DNA of 51,619 bases from Lachnospiraceae bacterium UBA4364 (GCA_002393955.1 DGSK01000021.1:1-51619); one strand, 5' to 3'; counted from the stretch's first letter, positions 17,164 to 25,718 are shown. Notes: generated by a model not told the origin, from the letters alone. Made by a program: numbers and translations.

Positions 17164-17314
17164 GCATTTTTTTTCGGATTATTGTATGCCCCCTGTTTCT
17201 GTGGTAAGCTTATCAATGTTGGTTGACACTACGGAACATTCACAGAGTTATCCGGGCATACAAGCTCAGGACATTCCATGACTATTCCTAACACAAAGAA
17301 GGGGGACACCACTT

Positions 17315-17686
17315 ATGGCATTACAGGAATCAGGAGAAATGTACCTGGAAACTATATATGTTCTTTCTCAGAAATCGAGCACTGTAAGAGGAATTGACAT
17401 AGCCGATCACCTGGGATACTCTAAGCCTTCGGTCAGCCGTGCTATGGGACTGCTAAAAGACGAGGGACTTGTAAAAAAGGACAGCGATGGCTATTACAAG
17501 CTTACAGAAGCCGGTGAGATACTTGCAAAACGCATATATGAGCGCCACACAGTTCTTACTAAAATGTTTATAAATCTCGGCGTTGACGAGACAACTGCAG
17601 CCGAAGACGCATGTCGTGTCGAGCATTATATCAGTGACAAAACTTTTGATGCCATCAAGGCCCATATGATGAAGTACGGATCATGA
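17315..17686 (+). CDS. DtxR/MntR-family metal-dependent transcriptional repressor, iron-type residues
   Basis: A 123-residue winged-helix regulator: DNA-binding domain at 1-62 (recognition region GYSKPSVSRAMGLLKDEGLV) and metal-binding/dimerisation domain to the C terminus, with no SH3 domain. Aligning by eye to DtxR, Met9 (in GEMYLETIY), His78, Cys100, Glu103 and His104 (in ACRVEH) match iron-sensing ligands; MntR has Asp at the Met position. It is therefore more likely an Fe(II) sensor, though Mn cannot be excluded. It diverges from feoA and is the obvious candidate to bind the eight palindromes of the island. A terminator follows at 17752. Confidence 0.92.
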   Translation: MALQESGEMYLETIYVLSQKSSTVRGIDIADHLGYSKPSVSRAMGLLKDEGLVKKDSDGYYKLTEAGEILAKRIYERHTVLTKMFINLGVDETTAAEDACRVEHYISDKTFDAIKAHMMKYGS

Positions 17687-17751
17687 AGTATCCCCCCATA
17701 TGCAATTGTAATTTCGAAATCTTCGTTCATATTGCTCTTACTGTAAAATAA

Positions 17752-17780
17752 AAAATGCGGCTAAACTTCAGCCGCATTTT
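17752..17780. terminator. Bidirectional terminator between the regulator and the enolase fragment
   Basis: AAAATGCGGCT paired with AGCCGCATTTT, 7-nt loop, A-rich on the left and T-rich on the right, so it can end both the plus-strand regulator and the minus-strand fragment. Confidence 0.85.
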
Positions 17781-17812
17781 TCGTAGAAAGAAAGTATTAA
17801 ATCCTGGCGTAG

Positions 17813-18001
17813 TTATTGTCTGCTGACATGAAAAGCATCCATCTGAGGATAAACCGCAGATGCACCAAGCTGTTCTTCAATCCGAAGAAGCTGGTTGTAC
17901 TTTGCCACTCTTTCACTTCTGCTGGGCGCACCTGTCTTTATCTGACAGGTATTAAGTGCTACAGCAAGATCAAGTTTGCTGTCAAGTTGCGTTGCCATCA
18001 T
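17813..18001 (-). pseudogene. C-terminal fragment of enolase
   Basis: A 62-residue frame whose last 52 residues match the conserved end of enolase: DLAVALNTCQIKTGAPSR, then SERVAKYNQLLRIEEQLG. The first ten residues (MMATQLDSKL) are unrelated. The remaining 370 or so residues of enolase, including most catalytic residues, are absent, so it cannot be an active enzyme. It does retain an AGGAG ribosome site and has a perfect metal-type palindrome 65 bp upstream, so it may be expressed. Most likely it is a duplication remnant; a moonlighting or regulatory peptide is speculative. A full enolase gene should exist elsewhere. Confidence 0.85.
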
Positions 18002-18065
18002 ATTCTCCTGTCTACTTTTGTCTTATACTATATTTCTAAGCCACAATTTTTTCTGCATGCATGCA

Positions 18066-18081
18066 GTTAGCGGTTGCTAAC
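18066..18081. promoter_or_regulatory. Candidate metal-regulator operator upstream of the enolase fragment (site 8)
   Basis: GTTAGCGGTTGCTAAC, perfect 6-bp arms GTTAGC/GCTAAC. No matching consensus promoter surrounds it. It may be left over from a metal-controlled gene lost from this spot. Confidence 0.6.
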
Positions 18082-18111
18082 ACAATATGATAACACTTGC
18101 ATTCCTAACTT

Positions 18112-18330
18112 TCAACCAGTACCCCTGATACTATAATGTTGGTTATAGGCAGCCCTGCCGTCCTTGCGAATTATCCGGTACACCACATGATCAAAACGGT
18201 CCTCATTGTCCGAAATCTGCTCGTCAATAGACTTGGAGATTTCATCATCAAGATCCCTGCAACCAAAAATATCAATGACTGCATGGTTTGCATAAAGAAG
18301 CTCCTCCGCTTTTTTCCGCGTCCACAGACA
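18112..18330 (-). pseudogene. Remnant of a PAS domain of a signalling protein
   Basis: Directly after the HPt gene's TGA, the same frame stays open for 72 codons. It reads KKAEELLYANHAVIDIFGC near the start and FDHVVYRIIRKDGRAAYN near the end, which are the two ends of a PAS domain of the type common in Lachnospiraceae EAL/GGDEF proteins. The middle (normally a run with a VHPDDL motif) is missing, and there is no start codon with a ribosome site. It is best read as an eroded fragment. With the enolase fragment it marks a decay zone at 17.8-18.3 kb. Confidence 0.7.
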
Positions 18331-18669
18331 TCAGATCATATCTTCGAGCTGTTTCTTCCTTTCCTCTATCCTCTCAAGATAGCCCATATAGTCTGCATCC
18401 GATTTATTCCGGAGCTGTTCCACCATCTCATTTACCGGTTCACTGATGGGGGTAAGTGCAAGGTTTCCGACAGCACCTTTAAGTCTGTGTGCCGCCTCAA
18501 AAGCCTCTTCCTTGTCCCCGGCCTCTACCGCCTTGCGCAGTGAATCAAAAGCCGTATCGTTAAGGACTTTTGCGACAAGCTTAAGATAAAACGCCTCATT
18601 GTTCATGCACCTTGTCAGCCCCTCATCAACATTTGCGCCATATTCCCTGAGACTCTCTATTGTGATCAT
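18331..18669 (-). CDS. Histidine phosphotransfer (HPt) domain protein
   Basis: A 112-residue stand-alone HPt protein that relays phosphate between response-regulator domains. The phospho-acceptor motif is AAHRLKGAVGNLAL, with His near residue 61, in an all-helical fold. Its ATG overlaps the stop of the REC-EAL gene by 4 bp (ATGA), so the two are translated together and probably form a phosphorelay controlling c-di-GMP. No histidine kinase is encoded nearby, so the donor must be elsewhere. Confidence 0.88.
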   Translation of the reverse strand: MITIESLREYGANVDEGLTRCMNNEAFYLKLVAKVLNDTAFDSLRKAVEAGDKEEAFEAAHRLKGAVGNLALTPISEPVNEMVEQLRNKSDADYMGYLERIEERKKQLEDMI

Positions 18670-20363
18670 GCCTTCTCCTCCTTCGCAGAAACGATGAACC
18701 GGTTAAACTCTTCAGCCGGAACAGGCTTTGAAAAATAATACCCCTGTATGAGCTCGCAGCCCATTTCCTTAAGTTTTTCGACCTGTGAAGCCTCTTCCAC
18801 GCCTTCCGCAACAGCCGGGACGTTAAGGAATCTGGCAATATCCATTACAAGTTCAACCAGTTTAAGGCTCTTCTCGTCCTTATTCATGTTTCTGATAAAT
18901 TTCATATCGATCTTCAGTACATCTATTGGAATCCCCGTTATCATATTTAATGACGAATACCCTGTTCCGAAATCATCCATTTCGATCCTGAAGCCTTTAT
19001 CCCTGAGACTGTTGACAACATCTGTCAGGCCTTTGGCATCATCAGCATATGCGCTCTCTGTTATCTCAAGCATAAGCTCTGATGTTGTCAGATCATTATC
19101 GTCAAGTATTTCCAGAAGCCTCTTTTCGAGATCCGGATTGTAAATATCTACCCTTGATACATTGACAGAAACCGGAAGAGTATAGCCAAACTCATCCTTC
19201 CATTTTCTTATCTGTGATGCAGCCTCGGCCCATACATAATGGTCCAGCTTCTGGATAAGACCGTTGCTTTCAAAAAGCGGTATGAAATCCCCCGGGCTTA
19301 TCATTCCCAGTTCAGGATGCTTCCATCTGATCAGCGCCTCTGCACTCCTTAGTACCGGCTTGTCCGACTGTATCCCGTATTTTGGCTGGTAGAAAACTAC
19401 AAGATCCCGGTTTGCTATCGCATCATCTATATCATTTATGAGCCTTTCATTATAAAGGTCTGCATCATTGAGTTCCTTACTGTAGAAACTTATCTGTTTC
19501 GTATAGTCTCCCCTGATACGGTCACATGCGAGCTTAGCATGATCAAACCTCTCATCAATGGATATGCCCTTGTCAACATTCTGGTATATGCCTGCCCTGA
19601 GCCTTATTTTGGGAATATGTGAATATTTGGCAAGTTCTTCCGACATTCCATCGAAAACTCCATCGTAGCTGTCCCTGTGATCAACATACAGATAGAAATA
19701 ATCAGCTGACGGCCTGCAGCCGATGCAGACACCGTTTTCAAATTTATGCACGAGCATATCAGCGACTTTCTTAAGTATCTCATCACCGGTCCCGCGCCCG
19801 AACATCTCATTTATCATATGAAAATGCTCAATGTTCAGGACAATCGCATCGTCATAGGCATTCTCATCATAACTGTCTATCTGCCTTACATATTCATCAA
19901 AGAACTCGTGGGTAAACAGATCGGTAAGATCATCCTTTTCTGCGCTTCTCAGTATGCTCTTTTCTTCATAAAGCTGAATGATCCTTTCACATCTGGCTAA
20001 GATTATCTCCGGGCTGTCATAGGGCTTGGTAATGAAATCATCAGCACCCATTTTGATACTCTTAACCTCTGCCGGTTTTTCACTGGTCATGACAATGACC
20101 GGGATACCTGATAGGAGCTCATCCTCTTTTATTTTTCCAAGCAGTTCCTCTCCGCTCATAACAGGCATAAGAAGATCAAGAAGTATCAGCGAATACCTGA
20201 TTCTGCTCTCCCGCAGCATCTCCAGGGCCTGTGCTCCGTTTTCCGCATAGGACACATCGTAACTTTCACTGAGCATATTGCCCAGTATCTCACGATTTAT
20301 CGCCTCATCCTCAACAACAAGAACCCTTCTTTTCAGTAACCCCGAATAACCAAATTCATTCAT
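18666..20363 (-). CDS. Response regulator with REC, degenerate GGDEF and EAL domains
   Basis: A 565-residue cytosolic protein. REC (about 11-130): acidic pocket E18-D19, phospho-Asp D63 in LLDLLMP, T92, K113. A diguanylate-cyclase-like domain (about 140-300) lacks GGDEF; the corresponding loop reads RPSADYF, so it is inactive in synthesis. EAL (about 310-560): EALIRW at 342, Asn401, Glu433, DDFGTGYS at 463, Lys484 and AEGVEEA, so all key residues for hydrolysing c-di-GMP are present. AGGAGG precedes the start. Phosphorylation of REC, perhaps through the coupled HPt protein, likely controls phosphodiesterase activity. Confidence 0.92.
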   Translation of the reverse strand: MNEFGYSGLLKRRVLVVEDEAINREILGNMLSESYDVSYAENGAQALEMLRESRIRYSLILLDLLMPVMSGEELLGKIKEDELLSGIPVIVMTSEKPAEVKSIKMGADDFITKPYDSPEIILARCERIIQLYEEKSILRSAEKDDLTDLFTHEFFDEYVRQIDSYDENAYDDAIVLNIEHFHMINEMFGRGTGDEILKKVADMLVHKFENGVCIGCRPSADYFYLYVDHRDSYDGVFDGMSEELAKYSHIPKIRLRAGIYQNVDKGISIDERFDHAKLACDRIRGDYTKQISFYSKELNDADLYNERLINDIDDAIANRDLVVFYQPKYGIQSDKPVLRSAEALIRWKHPELGMISPGDFIPLFESNGLIQKLDHYVWAEAASQIRKWKDEFGYTLPVSVNVSRVDIYNPDLEKRLLEILDDNDLTTSELMLEITESAYADDAKGLTDVVNSLRDKGFRIEMDDFGTGYSSLNMITGIPIDVLKIDMKFIRNMNKDEKSLKLVELVMDIARFLNVPAVAEGVEEASQVEKLKEMGCELIQGYYFSKPVPAEEFNRFIVSAKEEKA

Positions 20364-20558
20364 ATACTGCCTCCTGTCCGGAATAATGTTATCTTCCGTT
20401 ATTTTAAATCCCCGATTTTTCTGTCATTACCATCCGGTCATATATCCGGCCTAAATTTATTATACTATACGTATTATACGCTATTTTTCTTCTTTTTCTT
20501 CTTTTTCCTCTTTACCGCAAAAAATATGACCGTTCCCTCCCATATACTATTCCGCTCT

Positions 20559-21188
20559 TTATTGACTCAGCACCCATGCAAAAGCTTTCGCAGTCCTCAG
20601 TCCCACATCAGTGAAATGATTTCCCGGATTCATTTCGAGTACCGTTTTTATTTCCTGCCCTTTTAACAGTCCTTCAGCCTCTCGAATCCTGTCACCGACA
20701 GATGCCATTACAGGATTCCTAGTTTTCTCTTCTCTGTCCCCGAGACTAAAGTATACAGCCCCCGTTTGAATAACATGCGCTTTCATATAGTCCGTAAATC
20801 CCGGAAACCACATTGATGGAGACGCCGCTGCCACCCCTTTAAATATATCCGTCTGATAAGCAGACCAAAGCGCAAACAGACCTGCCAGTGAATAGCCCCC
20901 TATATGATATATTTTGCTTTTGTCAACGGTAAGACCTAATATCTTTTTCAGGGTTTCCTCTGCCTGACCTCCAAAACCATCCTTACCGAATACCGACGAT
21001 GCCTCCCATGGTGAAAGCTCATCATTCCAGTTTTCCACTCTGACACATTGCAGGCAGAAATCCTTATCCGTCAGCTTCCTTATCTCAGACACTTCCGGCT
21101 CAATATCCCGGAGACTGTGTCCGTCAACCGGCTGTATCAGGACGATGCCTGCATCAGGATTTCCAAATATATATTCTCCCGATTCCAT
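20559..21188 (-). CDS. Putative alpha/beta hydrolase (esterase-like)
   Basis: A 209-residue protein from the start at 21188, where AGAGGA lies 9 nt upstream and the frame begins 2 bp after the neighbour's stop. It has a nucleophile elbow GGYSLAG (Ser near residue 103), a region with acidic residues (SLGDREEKTRNPV) and a likely catalytic His in NPGNHF. Spacing fits the esterase D / enterochelin-esterase group. No signal peptide is seen, so it is cytosolic. It forms a two-gene unit with the hydrolase upstream. Substrate is unknown. Confidence 0.75.
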   Translation of the reverse strand: MESGEYIFGNPDAGIVLIQPVDGHSLRDIEPEVSEIRKLTDKDFCLQCVRVENWNDELSPWEASSVFGKDGFGGQAEETLKKILGLTVDKSKIYHIGGYSLAGLFALWSAYQTDIFKGVAAASPSMWFPGFTDYMKAHVIQTGAVYFSLGDREEKTRNPVMASVGDRIREAEGLLKGQEIKTVLEMNPGNHFTDVGLRTAKAFAWVLSQ

Positions 21189-21190
21189 TT

Positions 21191-22024
21191 CTATAATTCC
21201 TCTATCCATGAGAAAAACTTATCCAACCCCTTATTTTCGCACCTGCTCTCCAGAAACATACCGGCAGTATACCAGGAGTGGGTATTCTTTTTATCAACAA
21301 CACTGTACAGTTCGCACCTGTTTCCCAACTTCTCAGCCTTTCGTGCAAAATCCTCGGCACAGGCATATTCGATCAGTCCGTCATGCCTGCTCTGTATGAG
21401 CAGCATCGGAATATGGTTCCCTGTCATGAGAGCAACAGGCTCTCCTTTTCTTCTGTCGTATCCTTTCTTAAAAAGCTGGTCGAGGAGCAGTCTTAAGGTA
21501 AGCGACTGATCATTTCTGAAGCTGTACGGACCACCCGAACCTATATAGCCTATGATTCCCGAGATATCAACGTGACACTTTTCCTGAATTTGCTTTGAAT
21601 AGCACATAAGCGAGGTCAGATGTGCCCCGGCCGACGGACCGGCAACTATAATCTTTGATGTACAGATATTTCTTTTTTCCAGATACTTTATGGCAGCGTT
21701 GAATCCGTTGCACACATCCATTATCTGGCAGGGATACTTAAATTTTGGTGAGAGCCTGTAACCCAGCGATATCATTCTATAGCCCTCACCGGCTATGCAC
21801 TGGCCTACAAAATCAAAAAACTTCGGAGTACCGGCATTCCAGCCTCCGCCGTGGACCCAGATTATTACTTTGTCTGATTTTATCCCGGCAGGCTCATAAA
21901 ACAAAAAATACTGGTCCTTATCTTTTCCGTAAGCAACCCTTTTCGGCTTAAAGCATTTCTTCACCTGAAACATTCTGCCATACAGCCCAAAGTAACTCAG
22001 GTTTTCACGTATATAATCATTCAT
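21191..22024 (-). CDS. Alpha/beta hydrolase of the carboxylesterase / lipase HGG type
   Basis: A 277-residue cytosolic hydrolase. It shows the oxyanion motif VHGGGWNAG (residues about 54-62), the nucleophile GPSAGAH, an acid segment SRHDGLIEYA and the catalytic His in THSWYTAG, the pattern of hormone-sensitive-lipase and BD-FAE-like esterases. A strong GGGAGGGG ribosome site precedes the ATG. It is immediately followed by a second, smaller hydrolase gene. Likely acts on acyl or acetyl esters; the substrate cannot be named. Confidence 0.85.
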   Translation of the reverse strand: MNDYIRENLSYFGLYGRMFQVKKCFKPKRVAYGKDKDQYFLFYEPAGIKSDKVIIWVHGGGWNAGTPKFFDFVGQCIAGEGYRMISLGYRLSPKFKYPCQIMDVCNGFNAAIKYLEKRNICTSKIIVAGPSAGAHLTSLMCYSKQIQEKCHVDISGIIGYIGSGGPYSFRNDQSLTLRLLLDQLFKKGYDRRKGEPVALMTGNHIPMLLIQSRHDGLIEYACAEDFARKAEKLGNRCELYSVVDKKNTHSWYTAGMFLESRCENKGLDKFFSWIEEL

Positions 22025-22282
22025 ACATCCCCCTCCCTGACGAATTTTTCTGATTATAACCTGCGGGCTGTCCGGAATAAAGCCCGCAGCAGGAACAGCT
22101 CAGATGCATATGCTGCCCACATACAATATCGGAAATCTGTGTAATTATATCATTAAATACCGTTTATTACTAAAACAAACAGGACAGACTACAGCTTACT
22201 GTAATCTGCCCCGTCATTATCTGTAATAATACGCAACAGCCTGCATTTATAAAATGTACGGCCGTACTGCTTATGTCATTCC

Positions 22283-23083
22283 TCAGCCGAAGATTCCGCC
22301 TGATGCAGGAAGCGGTATGGTAAGCATATATATGAATGCGATAAGCAGACATACTACACTTATTGCCATAACAACAACCTTATTTGTCTTATTCTTGAAT
22401 ACACCCACAATACCAAGCAGGAACAGTACAACGCTGTATATTACGGTAACAAGCGAGAATTTATCACCGTTCGCATTATCCTGCTGTCCCTGAGCCAGTA
22501 CTTCTTCAGACTCAGCTAAAACATTTAATGAATCCTCATAATATGCATTTACGAAGTCCTCGTTAATAAAAGGTGATGTGACAGCCTGACCGCTTTCATC
22601 ATGGAGCCAGGCAAGTATCTCCTCCTGATCATTCTCACCATCAAAGAAACCGTAGTAATCATATCCGATAACACTGCCCATTTCTTCAGTTAGGTTATCT
22701 GCACAAAGCCACTGCAGTTTCCATACATTCTCTTCAATAGCATCCTCGTCACCTATTGAATCAGCATAAAGAATTGCCACTTCATACTCAGATATCTGAT
22801 TCCAGATTTCCTGATCCTGAGCCATTCTCTGCACGGCCTCATTGTATCTTGAGTTACCGTCGCTTGCTATATTGTTACTCTTGGCATAATTTGTAGCCTG
22901 ATTTCCGCCATGGATGGATCCTGCATAGCTGGCCCATGCTGTAAGCAGCGCCGTAACACCCAACAGGATTACCGTGATTATCTCAATGGCATTCTCGCTT
23001 AAGAAGGATTTCTTCTCCTTGGCAGGCTTTGCCACTTCTGCTGTAGCTTCTGTTTTTACCTCTTCTTTTACTTCTTCACTCAT
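22283..23083 (-). CDS. Membrane protein with N-terminal and C-terminal helices, unknown function
   Basis: A 266-residue protein from the start at 23083 (AAAGGA upstream). It opens with a charged Lys/Glu/Ala-rich tail (residues 1-30), then one helix (IEIITVILLGVTALLTAWASYAG region). About 130 residues rich in Asp, Glu, Asn and Gln should lie outside the membrane. Two C-terminal helices follow (TVIYSVVLFLLGIVGVF and VVMAISVVCLLIAFIYML). The layout resembles DUF4337-type proteins, but I am not sure of the family. It stands alone between a hydrolase pair and DAHP synthase. Confidence 0.75.
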   Translation of the reverse strand: MSEEVKEEVKTEATAEVAKPAKEKKSFLSENAIEIITVILLGVTALLTAWASYAGSIHGGNQATNYAKSNNIASDGNSRYNEAVQRMAQDQEIWNQISEYEVAILYADSIGDEDAIEENVWKLQWLCADNLTEEMGSVIGYDYYGFFDGENDQEEILAWLHDESGQAVTSPFINEDFVNAYYEDSLNVLAESEEVLAQGQQDNANGDKFSLVTVIYSVVLFLLGIVGVFKNKTNKVVVMAISVVCLLIAFIYMLTIPLPASGGIFG

Positions 23084-23145
23084 TTTGTTCCTTTCTGCCA
23101 CTGTATGTGGTCTCTCCCTCATTTTTTGTTTTATGCCTGACAGAC

Positions 23146-24180
23146 TTACAGTAATTCTGCTATAAGCCTGATAAGACTCTCTGTTTTCTCCCAGCCAAGA
23201 CAGGGATCCGTTATGGACTTGCCGTATATTCCCTCTCCTATTTTCTGGGCTCCATCCTCGATATAGCTCTCGATCATAAGCCCCTTTACGATTTTTTTCA
23301 CATCATCAGAATGCCTTATGCTGTAAAGCACGTCCTTGGCTATTCTTATCTGCTCCATATATTGCTTGCCGGAATTTGCATGGTTGGTATCCACTATAAC
23401 AGCCGGATTTGCAATATCCTTATCCTCATATGCAGCAGCCAGATTGATCAGGTCTTCATAATGGTAATTAGGATGGCTCCTTCCGAACTTATCCACAGAT
23501 CCTCTTAAGATAGCATGTGCAAGCGGATTTCCGGGAGTCTGTACCTCCCACCCTCTGTACTGGAATCTCTGGGGATTCTGTGCCGCAATGATCGAATTAA
23601 GCATTACGCTTATATCACCGCTGGTAGGATTCTTCATGCCGGCCGGAATGCCCAGACCGCTGGAAACAAGTCTGTGCTCCTGATCCTCCACGGAACGGGC
23701 GCCTATAGCAACATAGGATAAAAGATCTGAAAGATATCTGTGATTTGAGGGATAGAGCATTTCTTCCGCACATGTAAAGCCGGTCTCTTTTACTATATTG
23801 CTGTGCATCTCCCTTATAGCCACGATACCCGCCAGCATATCCTCGTTTCCTTCCGGATTAGGCTGATGAAGCATGCCCTTGTAGCCAAGCCCCGTAGTGC
23901 GCGGCTTATTGGTATATACTCTCGGTATGACGAATATCTTATCGCTTACATCATCGGCCACTTTCCTCAATCTCTGCATATAGTCAAGCACAGCCGGCTC
24001 ATTATCTGCAGAACAAGGTCCGATTATCAGCAGAAACTTATCAGAACGCCCCTCAAAGATATCTGCGATCTGCCTGTCTCTCTCTTCTTTTACGGAAGCA
24101 ACCCTCGCCGGTATAGGATACTTTTCCTTAAGTTCCTCCGGAGTCGGGAGCTTCTTTATAAATTCCATCTGCATGTCCAT
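23146..24180 (-). CDS. 3-deoxy-7-phosphoheptulonate synthase (DAHP synthase), class I
   Basis: First enzyme of the shikimate pathway: condenses phosphoenolpyruvate and erythrose-4-phosphate. The product is 344 residues from the ATG at 24180, which has GGAGG 8 nt upstream; the frame continues upstream to 24246 without a better site. Class I motifs are clear: IGPCSADNEPAV, PRVYTNKPRTT, GARSVEDQEHR, and the metal-ligand segment VDTNHANSGKQ. Length fits AroF/G/H-type enzymes, usually feedback-inhibited by an aromatic amino acid; which one cannot be told. No leader peptide or T-box was seen upstream. Confidence 0.95.
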   Translation of the reverse strand: MDMQMEFIKKLPTPEELKEKYPIPARVASVKEERDRQIADIFEGRSDKFLLIIGPCSADNEPAVLDYMQRLRKVADDVSDKIFVIPRVYTNKPRTTGLGYKGMLHQPNPEGNEDMLAGIVAIREMHSNIVKETGFTCAEEMLYPSNHRYLSDLLSYVAIGARSVEDQEHRLVSSGLGIPAGMKNPTSGDISVMLNSIIAAQNPQRFQYRGWEVQTPGNPLAHAILRGSVDKFGRSHPNYHYEDLINLAAAYEDKDIANPAVIVDTNHANSGKQYMEQIRIAKDVLYSIRHSDDVKKIVKGLMIESYIEDGAQKIGEGIYGKSITDPCLGWEKTESLIRLIAELL

Positions 24181-24311
24181 AGCCTGTTCCTCCAGCCACT
24201 GTAAAAAAACCTTAGTAATTATACCCGAGATGACCTGTCCACACAATCAGAAAATTCAGCAAATCCCTTAATTTTTTTAGCTGATCTTCTTAAGGATTCA
24301 TTGATATAGTT

Positions 24312-25718
24312 TCATTGATAAAGTTTCTGATCCGTCATAAAATTATCCATCTTAAAACTGCGTGTTCTTCGATTTTCATCATAGGCCACTTCTACGGTTA
24401 TATCTCCCGGTGTACCAAGCGCCAATACTGTCGGGCCCTCGAAAAGACCTTCCGGATCATTATCATACAATTTTGTCCCCTCCTGCATATGTTCCAGCTG
24501 ACTCCGCCCTTCTTTAACGCAGAAAACAGCTAAAGCAATAAGTAAAGCGATCATGGTCAGTATCCATCCCCAAAATCCCGGATGTATCACCAACGCCACT
24601 GCCGCAGTCACTGCAATAAGGCAGATTCCAAAGAGCAGACGGTTCAGCCACACCTTAGGTTTATCATGTACCTGCCCCATATTTTCGACTCTCCACTGCT
24701 CTGCAACCCCCGGAGGCTGCTGTATCATCGCTTCACCTGTCTGTCCGTTCATGCCGAAAATGTATTCCCGTCCTTTATAAGAGAATCTGCATGTCCACAT
24801 AGGAAGCAGGCAATAGCTATAGCCTGCACTCTTAACCTTTGAGAATGAAAAGAGAGGCGTAACACTATTATATCTGTTTTCCTGTACAACCATGTTTCTC
24901 AGCTGATTTCCAAGCAAATGCCTGTCCACTTCTGCCTGAACGGCATCCTTTTCCTTCTCCGGTGTCAGCTCGTGAAGAATAACCTTATATCCGCTTATTA
25001 GTGCCGGATTAAAATCCGCCATTTCACCCATATAAAAAGGATACAGCTTTCTTACCGAGGTTTCCTTGAACAAGCCACTCGCCCTGGCAAGGATTCCCTC
25101 TATACGGGATGTACCTATACGGGTAACATTATATTCTGTCTCTTTGACCATTTTCCCCCCCGCATCACCGTATGTTACTTTGCTTTCCTTTCCGGAATAA
25201 ACACCTACAGTCGTAACAGCGCAATCAAATATCCAATAGGGCATATATACCCCTTGTATAGCCTGCAGCCAGCTTTCCTTTACTTTGTTTTCCGGTATCC
25301 CGGCCTTTTCCGTAGCCAGTCTGCGCATGGTAATCCTTGCGAATTCCCTGGTCTGTTTGAAAGGAATGATGCCCCTTGGCATATCCAGCCCCTCAACCTT
25401 ATCCGTCAGCACAAGATCTGAATCACAGTACGGACACTTAACGGTTACCGCCAGGGCATCAGTCATTATACCTGCACCGCATCCCGGACAGGTATAGACA
25501 TGAATATCAGACTTATTTATCTCCGGTCCTTTTAGTTCTTCCCAGTCCTGTTCCAAGGAGGGCTGCCATTCTTTTTCATGATCCACAAACTCATCAACAC
25601 TGAATGCAGACGTACACGACTCACAGCAAAGCTTTCCCTCATCAGGCTCATAGCATATCCTCCCGCCACATGACGGACACTTTAAACTTGTAGCATTTCT
25701 TATCTTTAAATTATCCAT
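24312..25718 (-). CDS. Zinc-ribbon membrane protein (TFIIB-type zinc ribbon)
   Basis: A 468-residue protein with two N-terminal zinc ribbons: CPSCGG with CESC (residues about 14-36) and CPGCG with CPYC (about 77-98). A long soluble region (100-360) and two adjacent helices near 365-410 (LLFGICLIAVTAAVALVI and WILTMIALLIALAVF) follow. AGGAG precedes the ATG. Such proteins are common in Clostridia but uncharacterised; I infer a membrane-linked chaperone or sensor only weakly. It ends a tight group with the Y-family polymerase (23-bp gap) and mnmA. Confidence 0.8.
   Translation of the reverse strand: MDNLKIRNATSLKCPSCGGRICYEPDEGKLCCESCTSAFSVDEFVDHEKEWQPSLEQDWEELKGPEINKSDIHVYTCPGCGAGIMTDALAVTVKCPYCDSDLVLTDKVEGLDMPRGIIPFKQTREFARITMRRLATEKAGIPENKVKESWLQAIQGVYMPYWIFDCAVTTVGVYSGKESKVTYGDAGGKMVKETEYNVTRIGTSRIEGILARASGLFKETSVRKLYPFYMGEMADFNPALISGYKVILHELTPEKEKDAVQAEVDRHLLGNQLRNMVVQENRYNSVTPLFSFSKVKSAGYSYCLLPMWTCRFSYKGREYIFGMNGQTGEAMIQQPPGVAEQWRVENMGQVHDKPKVWLNRLLFGICLIAVTAAVALVIHPGFWGWILTMIALLIALAVFCVKEGRSQLEHMQEGTKLYDNDPEGLFEGPTVLALGTPGDITVEVAYDENRRTRSFKMDNFMTDQKLYQ

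Larger units (their letters stand above)
16945..17314. promoter_or_regulatory. Divergent regulatory region between feoA and the DtxR-type regulator
   Basis: A 370-bp gene-free region. From the feoA side it holds a leader of about 180 nt with palindrome site 5, then sites 6 and 7 with the feo promoter, and on the right a possible plus-strand promoter for the regulator (TTGACA at 17223-17228, 17-bp spacer, weak AGTTAT). A 10-bp inverted repeat, TTGTATGCCC at 17182 and GGGCATACAA at 17254, brackets that promoter. Confidence 0.7.

Noticed and set aside
18136..18543. Plus-strand open frame over the HPt gene
   Set aside because: It runs antisense to HPt and the PAS remnant, has no ribosome site and matches no family.
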